Positions 5,084 to 9,493 of a DNA stretch of 9,493 nt are shown here, piece after piece (position 1 is the first letter of the stretch; each line of letters begins with the position of its first letter). The notes below the pieces were generated by a model that did no database searches, was not told the origin of the DNA, and saw only the letters and a list, made by a program, of their open reading frames with translations. The stretch covers positions 1 to 9,493 of the forward strand of contig JACDGC010000101.1 in assembly GCA_013815535.1 (NCBI GenBank), given 5' to 3'. Position numbers and translations under genes: made by a program. The stretch comes from Ktedonobacterales bacterium. Lineage in GTDB: Bacteria > Chloroflexota > Ktedonobacteria > Ktedonobacterales > JACDGC01.

Positions 5084-5545
5084 TTATCTGCTGAGTTCCC
5101 TTACCCTTACAATTGGGGTGAACACCACCGTCGTTCCGCTCGTGCGGGCACGGCACGGACCTGGGGGATGAATCGTAATGATGGCCACGTTCGGCAGCGC
5201 GATACGTCCTGGTGGGCCAGGCGGAATCGCCACCGTATCAATGGTCACCAGCCCGCCACTGGTAGCGATGGTCGTTCGTGCAAAGCCTGGCAACCCCGGC
5301 GGACCAGGAGGAATGCTGAACGGAATCCCAAAGACGAGGGTGTTGGCTGCGGTGGGAACAAGTTGCACCGTCACCACATTGATGGGGCTGACCGTGATCG
5401 TAACCAGGCCAAGGGGTGTCGCTACCGCATCGGGGTTCACGACACACACATCATTGGTGCAGACGATGGCAGCGCTCGCTGGCGCGGCACCAATCCCGGC
5501 GAACAGCACGATAGTACCCAGGATCGCGATGATGAGTCTCTTCAT
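5084..5545 (-). CDS. Secreted protein with short collagen-like Pro-Gly motifs (153 aa)
   Basis: The N-terminus is a textbook Sec signal peptide: MKR, then a hydrophobic core LIIAILGTIVLFAGIGA, then the cleavage site APASA-A after residue 25. GAGG lies 7 nt before the ATG at 5545. The mature part begins with two Cys (C29, C34) and is rich in Val, Thr, Ile and Pro, suggesting beta structure. Two near-identical collagen-like patches, PPGPPGLPG (about 79-87) and PPGPPGR (about 108-114), each follow a stretch of alternating hydrophobic/Thr residues (LVTITV at about 47-52, LVTIDTV at about 99-105), which hints at an internal duplication. A third PPGPC occurs at about 127-131. It is secreted and probably lives at the cell surface or in the matrix. 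No enzymatic motif is visible and no family is recognised. It lies 172 nt downstream of the glycosyltransferase stop on the same strand and could be transcribed with it or independently. Confidence 0.75.
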   Translation of the reverse strand: MKRLIIAILGTIVLFAGIGAAPASAAIVCTNDVCVVNPDAVATPLGLVTITVSPINVVTVQLVPTAANTLVFGIPFSIPPGPPGLPGFARTTIATSGGLVTIDTVAIPPGPPGRIALPNVAIITIHPPGPCRARTSGTTVVFTPIVRVRELSR

Positions 5546-5717
5546 GGAATTACCTCATTCTTCATATGTCACAGAAAGCACGCGCGCGAACACGCATCGG
5601 ATGGAGTCAGTCGGTTCGTTGCCTGGGTAGGCACAGCCGCCAGACCACCATCGCACCAATAAGCGCGGGTGAAAACTCGCAGGCACATTTGCAGGTGGCA
5701 AAGGCGCCAACGCCATC

Positions 5718-6950
5718 TCACGAGACGAGCATTTTGGGCGAAGATAGCGCCTCCAGGGCATCGGCGGCGGCAACGCTCCCACCAGCAGTGGCAAAAGCCT
5801 TGGCGATGCGCGCCGCCCCAGCACGCATGGTCATGGCTTCGCGCACTTTTGCGCGCAGACGCGCCGGGGTTAAATGGCTGGCGGGCAGACGTGTGCCTGC
5901 CCGCGCCACCTCGACACGACGGGCCACTTCTGGTTGGTCTCTCCCAAAGGGGACTACGCAAACCGGCACTCCAGCAGACAAAGCTTTCTGAGTGATGCCC
6001 ATGCCCCCATGACACACGACACACGCGGCGATCGCCAGGATCGAACCATGGGGAAGAAAGGCCTCCACCCGGGCGTTGGTTGGGACGCGAATCCCATCGG
6101 AACTGGTGGCTGGGCTGGTGGCGATCACCGTCACTGGCTCATCGGCCAGCGCATCAAGGGCGACCTGCAACAAGCGATCGTCGTGCTGATATTCCGTCGA
6201 GGTGGTCACCAGCACCACAGGAGGGTGAAGGTCCCCTATCCATGCTGGCGCTTGGCTTGCCGGCTCCCAATTCGCCGGACCAACCAACTTCACCGTCGCT
6301 GGCCAATCGGTGTGCGGATATTCGAATGGTTCCGCCGTGTAAGACAAGGTCAGGGATGCCCGACCAAACATATCCAGCACGCTCAAAAGAGCGGGAGCCC
6401 CAGCGGTGGCCCGGATCTGGTTGAGACGCGGCAACACCCTATTCCACCCCAGAGCAGAAATCCCCAGGAGCGAACGATCACGCAGCCGACCAAGTGGCCC
6501 CCCCAGCGGCTTCAGGCCAAGGCCAAACGGGGGCGCTTCCCGCGACGGCAGCGGCAGCGGATAGGGCGCGTAGACGGCCCACGCAAGGCCAGATGCCTCG
6601 GCGCATGCCTGCGCTCCCCAACTGTTCACATCGACCAACACCAAATCGGGTTTCTCCTCCATGAGCGCCTTACGCAGATCAGCCACCTCATGCGCAGCGC
6701 GGTCGACAAAGGTGGTCAGGGCTCGTTGCAACTGCTGGAGTTGGTTTTTGCCCCGCCAGTCGTCCATCGCGCGCGCCTCGACCAGTGGACTGATGGCCGA
6801 TGCGCCAAAGCCCATCTGGTTGAGCATCGCGACCTCAGAGGCAAGGGTGCGGACGGCCATTTGGTGCCCACGCTGGCGGAGTTCCAGCAACGTCGGCACG
6901 AGGGGATACACATGCCCTCTGGCTGGTGAGGTATAGGCCAGGATCTTCAT
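5718..6950 (-). CDS. GT1 / MGT-family glycosyltransferase (410 aa)
   Basis: A GT-B fold enzyme of the UDP-glucuronosyl/macrolide-glycosyltransferase type (YjiC/MGT-like), which moves a sugar from a nucleotide sugar to a small hydrophobic acceptor in the cytoplasm. Start MKILAYTSPARGHVYPLVP carries the N-terminal strand and the catalytic base His13 in the usual 'GH' motif. The C-terminal donor site is clear: VVCHGGMGITQKALSAGVP (His314, Gly-Gly) followed by PFGRDQPEVARRV (Asp338-Gln339 contact the sugar). Length is normal for the family. A longer frame exists upstream, but the ATG at 6950 is right: GGAGG lies 8 nt before it, and it overlaps the TetR stop by one base (TGATG). It is therefore the second gene of a TetR-GT operon and is presumably derepressed by the ligand of the repressor. 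Likely roles are antibiotic or xenobiotic glycosylation or tailoring of a natural product; the acceptor cannot be read from sequence. Confidence 0.9.
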   Translation of the reverse strand: MKILAYTSPARGHVYPLVPTLLELRQRGHQMAVRTLASEVAMLNQMGFGASAISPLVEARAMDDWRGKNQLQQLQRALTTFVDRAAHEVADLRKALMEEKPDLVLVDVNSWGAQACAEASGLAWAVYAPYPLPLPSREAPPFGLGLKPLGGPLGRLRDRSLLGISALGWNRVLPRLNQIRATAGAPALLSVLDMFGRASLTLSYTAEPFEYPHTDWPATVKLVGPANWEPASQAPAWIGDLHPPVVLVTTSTEYQHDDRLLQVALDALADEPVTVIATSPATSSDGIRVPTNARVEAFLPHGSILAIAACVVCHGGMGITQKALSAGVPVCVVPFGRDQPEVARRVEVARAGTRLPASHLTPARLRAKVREAMTMRAGAARIAKAFATAGGSVAAADALEALSSPKMLVS

Positions 6951-7513
6951 CAATTGTCCTCCAAGAGCGCTGCGACCATCTCGCGCATGGCCAATTCCGT
7001 CTCTGCCTTGCTGAGACCGCGATCGCGCCTCAGCACTTTCCAGACAGCGACATCCAATAGTGCCACCAACTGGGCGATCCGCCGCCGCCGCATGGCCGCG
7101 AGGTCGGGCAGCCAGGGAGCAAACGTCGTCTCCACCCATTGCACATGCAACGCGCGACCAGCGTCAGTCACCTCGCGGATCACCGGCAAAGCGGCCTCCT
7201 GAGCCAAGAGGTGCATGACCGCGTCGCCCCAGATTTCGTAATGCTCACACAGATTGGCGATGGCTCCGGTCAGGTCGCCCACGGGGGCCTCGCGGCGCTG
7301 CTGCTGCACATGCGCAAGCCCGGAGCGAGCGGCGGCGGCAACCAGCGCCTCCTTGGAACCAAACCGATGGATCACAGTGGGGGCACTCACCCCAGCCGCG
7401 AGCGCGATGTCTTCGATGTGCACGTGCAGATAGGGCATTTCCAGAAATAACCGCTCGGCAGCCTCCAGGATGCGCCGCTCGGTGTCCGCCTTCGCATTGG
7501 CGCGCAGGGACAT
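6950..7513 (-). CDS. TetR-family transcriptional repressor (187 aa)
   Basis: Residues about 10-56 are a TetR DNA-binding domain: ERRILEAAERLFLE, then IEDIALAAGVSAPTVIHRFG, then SKEALVAAAA. The usual Tyr-Tyr/Tyr-His ending of the recognition helix is here TVIHRFGSKE. The C-terminal ~130 residues are helical and variable, as expected for the ligand pocket and dimer interface (for example EHYEIWGDAVMHLLAQEA). I choose ATG 7513 because GGAGG lies 5 nt before it; a GTG four codons upstream overlaps that ribosome site. It has its own near-consensus promoter overlaid by three operator copies, so autoregulation is expected. The final TGA overlaps the ATG of the glycosyltransferase, tying the two in expression. 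The ligand is likely the glycosyltransferase substrate or a related toxic compound, by analogy with other TetR-enzyme pairs. Confidence 0.9.
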   Translation of the reverse strand: MSLRANAKADTERRILEAAERLFLEMPYLHVHIEDIALAAGVSAPTVIHRFGSKEALVAAAARSGLAHVQQQRREAPVGDLTGAIANLCEHYEIWGDAVMHLLAQEAALPVIREVTDAGRALHVQWVETTFAPWLPDLAAMRRRRIAQLVALLDVAVWKVLRRDRGLSKAETELAMREMVAALLEDN

Positions 7514-7526
7514 GTCATCCTCCACA

Positions 7527-7568
7527 ATCCATGAAATAGCGTTTCATGAAATTGTATTTCACGAAACG
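7527..7568. promoter_or_regulatory. Triple TetR operator at 15-bp spacing
   Basis: TTTCATGAAA (7542-7551, perfect palindrome) and TTTCACGAAA (7557-7566, one central mismatch) lie exactly 15 bp apart. A weaker third copy, ATCCATGAAA (7527-7536, 8 of 10 matches), lies another 15 bp on. The first two with flanks form a 29-bp inverted repeat (7540-7568) with 12-bp arms, one mismatch, and a 5-nt centre. The cluster covers the spacer and -10 of the TetR promoter and its start site. It very probably binds the TetR protein encoded next to it. Confidence 0.8.
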
Positions 7569-7579
7569 CCCGCTGTCAA
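7551..7579 (-). promoter_or_regulatory. Sigma70-type promoter of the TetR-glycosyltransferase operon
   Basis: On the minus strand TTGACA (7574-7579) is a perfect -35. A spacer of exactly 17 nt (7557-7573) leads to TACAAT (7551-7556), one base from consensus. The start of transcription should be near 7544, leaving a leader of about 30 nt before the ATG at 7513. Two operator palindromes overlap the spacer and the -10/+1 region, a classic repressor arrangement. Confidence 0.8.
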
Positions 7580-7899
7580 GTCCTTCCCGTAAAGATGGCC
7601 CATTCTTCGCCGCTTCCCAATCGTGTGTTCGCCATTGTTGCCACACATGCCATTCGCCCAGTCAAAGAAGATGGAGAGGATGAGAGCCAGCCCTGGGCAA
7701 GCTGCCCTCAAAAGTGGCGCCAGGCGTACATTCTTGCTGGCCCAGTTTTTCACATCAGTCGCTTCATTAGCCTCTCATCCGAAAACAATAAAAGCCTTAT
7801 AGGCCAAAAATCAGCTATCCTGCACCACGTCACCCAAGCAGCAGCCTGGCATTCGCACAAAAATGAATAAAACTTTCCCCCAATCACCGCCTGCTGAGT
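7580..7899. other. Intergenic region between divergent operon and membrane gene
   Basis: No gene is supported. A plus frame at 7595-7870 has no ribosome site and no recognisable content. A small GCCT/AGGC stem near 7793-7805 is too short to be called a terminator. The stretch separates the minus-strand TetR operon from the plus-strand membrane gene. Confidence 0.4.
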
Positions 7900-7905
7900 T
7901 ATAAT
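7900..7905 (+). promoter_or_regulatory. Putative -10 box of the membrane protein gene
   Basis: A perfect TATAAT lies 33 nt before the ATG at 7939. No -35 of quality is seen 16-18 nt upstream (C-rich there), so an activator or an alternative sigma factor may be needed. Confidence 0.4.
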
Positions 7906-7938
7906 ACGCCTAGATGTTTTGGGAGGGACAACAGCACC

Positions 7939-8430
7939 ATGCTCGAAAAAAGCGCGCAAGACCGACGCCGAATCTTTTGGGGTGCCATCCTCATCATCAT
8001 CGGCTTCTTCTCACCGTGGTATGACCGCTCGCTCACTATCTTTGAGATGGGTCGGCAAACGACCGCCTATAATGGCCCCCAACTTGCCGCCCTGCCCGGC
8101 GGCACCGGACTCTCAGCCCTCTCGATCTGGGGCATTCTCGTCACAGGCGTCGCCCTCCTACTTTCTTTGTTGGTGCATGATGCCGAGGGATGTCTGGCCT
8201 TCTTCACGAAAGGGGGCATCAATCTCATCCAAGGGATCTGTGTCGTCATCGAAGTGATCAAATTCATTTCCGGCACCTACGATTTCACCACCGCCTACTA
8301 TCCCGACACAGGCATTTTCTTCATGGCCACCGGGTTCATCGCTTCTTCCGCTGGCCTCTATAACAATCAGTATTGGCAAGCCCTCAAAGATAATTTCCAA
8401 AATATCTTCGCCCAAATCTTTGGCGGCTAG
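7939..8430 (+). CDS. Four-helix integral membrane protein, hypothetical (163 aa)
   Basis: Four hydrophobic segments: about 11-27 (RIFWGAILIIIGFFSPWY), 60-80 (LSIWGILVTGVALLLSLL), 93-111 (GINLIQGICVVIEVIKF) and 124-141 (GIFFMATGFIASSAGLY). The basic start (KSAQDRRR) places the N-terminus inside by the positive-inside rule, so the C-terminus should also be inside. The loop between segments 1 and 2 is the longest (about 32 residues, with GGTGLSAL) and faces outward. The C-terminus is a short amphipathic helix. GGGAGGG lies about 11 nt before the ATG, and a TATAAT box lies upstream. It stands alone on the plus strand. The fold resembles small uncharacterised membrane proteins (a conserved 'GFFSPWY' after the first helix is common among these), but I cannot assign a family or transport function. 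Confidence 0.75.
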   Translation: MLEKSAQDRRRIFWGAILIIIGFFSPWYDRSLTIFEMGRQTTAYNGPQLAALPGGTGLSALSIWGILVTGVALLLSLLVHDAEGCLAFFTKGGINLIQGICVVIEVIKFISGTYDFTTAYYPDTGIFFMATGFIASSAGLYNNQYWQALKDNFQNIFAQIFGG

Positions 8431-8818
8431 CGCTGGCGGGCGGCAACCATGAGGGCCAATCACAAGCCGTCAGGCTGCGCGGGTGACTTCAAGATCAGGC
8501 ATAACATCAATCCTAATAAGTCGCGGCCAGCTTTTCGGGTTGCAGAGAGCAGATCCACCCCAAAGAGGCGCAACCATCTGCCTCGCGTTGCTTTGCCATT
8601 TACCAGAAAACGATAGTATAACGCCTCATAGACGAAAGATCCCTCCAAACTATGGAGGGAAATCAGGTCTAGTGAAGATGCGTAACGCAAACCACCGTGT
8701 CGTAGCAAGTTTGACCCTTCGAGTAGCTGAGCAGTTCCCTCACCCGCTGGCACGCTACTTGCTGAGCTTACTTGATCGATTCATGATGGTTCCACTCGTT
8801 CATCCCTAGCCTGTCAAT
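8431..8818. other. Gene-poor stretch with a strong hairpin
   Basis: About 390 bp between the membrane gene and the Hsp20 gene. Frames of 97-108 codons are open on both strands, but none has a ribosome site or recognisable domain, so I call no gene. A perfect hairpin sits at 8640-8660. No convincing promoter for the Hsp20 gene could be named; TTGACC at 8710 lacks a matching -10. Confidence 0.4.
8640..8660. repeat. Perfect 8-bp inverted repeat
   Basis: TCCCTCCA (8640-8647) and TGGAGGGA (8653-8660) with loop AACTA. It has no T tract on the plus strand and only TCTTTC on the minus strand, so it is at best a weak terminator. It might instead be a REP-type element or protein site. Confidence 0.45.
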
Positions 8819-8830
8819 AGGAGGCGCACC

Positions 8831-9493
8831 ATGTCCGCACCCCAGCCCTCAACGGCACCCACGCAGGTCGCCATCAAACTCTATCGCAGCCATGATCGCC
8901 TGACCATTGCCGCCCCCATGCCCGGCTTAGAGCCCAGCGACATCACCGCCGAGGTCACGGCAGATCACCAGTTGATCTTGCATGGCGAGCAACGCGGCAT
9001 CCAAAAGGGCATCAACGACGAACTCATGAACGAGTGGAATCCCGGCCCCTATCACCGCGAAATCGCGCTCCCCCACCCCGTCGATGCCACGATTGCGAAT
9101 GTCACCTATGGCAACGGCGTGCTGGTCGTCTCGCTCCCCCTCAGCGATGCCAACCAACCCGCAAAGTTAGTGATGCAGCAGACCGGCACCGCGCATGGCG
9201 TGCTTGAGGGCGCCACGGGCCACACGGGCACCGTCGTCTTCACCACCACCGGGGACGCATCGCCCCTGAATGCTGGTGGCGACTCAGAAGAAAGCGACCG
9301 CGCGCCAGAGGAGTTAGAGGAAGACTCCTTCGCCGACATCACGACAGAGGACCTTATGCCCGACCCCCTGGCCCAACCGCTCGACACCGATGCCACGATG
9401 ATCGCGAATGACAGCGTCGTGGAAGATGAAGTGATCGGTGATTATCAGGAGTCGCAATCCGACGATGCCTACTTCGCACCGACTGATCCCGTC
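8831..9493 (+). CDS. Hsp20 / alpha-crystallin small heat-shock protein with acidic tail, partial
   Basis: Open from ATG 8831 to the window end (221 codons, no stop); AGGAGG (8819-8824) lies 6 nt upstream. Residues about 13-106 form an alpha-crystallin domain: AAPMPGLEPSDITAEVTADHQLILHGEQ, then the edge segment EWNPGPYHREIALPHPVD, then the diagnostic GNGVLVVSLPLSD (the 'G-x-L' motif). Members are ATP-independent holdases that bind unfolding proteins in large oligomers in the cytoplasm. The N-terminal arm is very short (about 12 residues). After the domain comes an unusual tail of more than 110 residues, strongly acidic (SEESDRAPEELEEDSFADI) and probably disordered, whereas typical family members end soon after the domain with an IxI motif. 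No such motif is seen up to the window end. A second domain may lie beyond the edge. Confidence 0.85.
   Translation, partial: MSAPQPSTAPTQVAIKLYRSHDRLTIAAPMPGLEPSDITAEVTADHQLILHGEQRGIQKGINDELMNEWNPGPYHREIALPHPVDATIANVTYGNGVLVVSLPLSDANQPAKLVMQQTGTAHGVLEGATGHTGTVVFTTTGDASPLNAGGDSEESDRAPEELEEDSFADITTEDLMPDPLAQPLDTDATMIANDSVVEDEVIGDYQESQSDDAYFAPTDPV

Noticed and set aside
5045..5662. Plus-strand frames opposite the secreted protein (205 and 150 codons)
   Set aside because: Antisense shadows of the minus-strand gene, which has a clear signal peptide and ribosome site; the Gly-Pro pattern on plus is the mirror of its PPGPPG blocks.
5874..6929. Plus-strand frame of 351 codons opposite the glycosyltransferase
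   Set aside because: Shadow of a clearly conserved GT1 enzyme; Arg/His-rich composition without domain.
7595..7870. Plus-strand 91-codon frame in the intergenic region
   Set aside because: No ribosome site and no family resemblance; partly overlapped by other equally open frames.
8460..8809. Open frames of about 100 codons on both strands before Hsp20
   Set aside because: Mutually exclusive, without ribosome sites or recognised domains; not enough to call a gene.

Overview
The window reads as bacterial chromosomal DNA: Shine-Dalgarno sites, sigma70-type promoters, overlapping genes and XRE and TetR regulators. No rRNA, tRNA, CRISPR array or transposase is visible. The organism cannot be fixed from this stretch. 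A long XRE-TPR regulator, a remnant resembling the domain of N,N-dimethylformamidase-like proteins, and otherwise GC-rich DNA with many small unrecognised genes make Chloroflexota (Herpetosiphon/Kouleothrix/Ktedonobacter-like) my best guess. This is an inference, not a demonstration.

Left part (1-2175, all minus strand): a run of short, mostly overlapping genes of unknown function, 5' to 3' on the minus strand: a 128-aa protein with a C2H2-like Cys/His set, an intrinsic terminator, a 100-aa protein with two Cys pairs, a doubtful 58-aa ORF, a 178-aa protein with a C-terminal CxxC/CxxC/C cluster, a 73-aa helical protein, and a protein cut by the window edge with an HCxCxxC motif. The overlaps (8-11 nt) imply translational coupling. 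The style resembles accessory, phage-like or plasmid-like DNA.

Middle (2287-4369, plus strand): an A/T-richer block. A divergent control region carries extended -10 promoters facing both ways. Between them lies a set of CCAGATAT/ATATCTGG repeats. It separates the minus-strand C2H2-like gene from a ribbon-helix-helix protein, which is followed by a 387-aa XRE-TPR regulator and a 141-aa coiled-coil protein. The layout suggests a small self-regulated module acquired separately from its flanks. After it come about 700 bp without an intact gene (4370-5083), containing short tandem repeats and a probable decayed fragment of a DMFase-like domain.

Right part: a secreted protein with short collagen-like Pro-Gly motifs (minus, 5084-5545); a TetR repressor and a GT1/MGT-type glycosyltransferase in a two-gene operon (minus, 7513 to 5718), driven by a near-consensus promoter overlaid by three TTTCATGAAA-type operators at exact 15-bp spacing; a four-helix membrane protein (plus, 7939-8430); a 400-bp gap with a strong hairpin; and an Hsp20 small heat-shock protein with a long acidic tail (plus, from 8831, cut by the window end).

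The best-supported functional unit is the TetR-glycosyltransferase operon, probably an inducible modification or detoxification system. The most novel-looking parts are the divergent RHH/C2H2-like switch with the adjacent XRE-TPR gene, and the overlapping Cys-motif gene array. Neither can be assigned a function from sequence alone.
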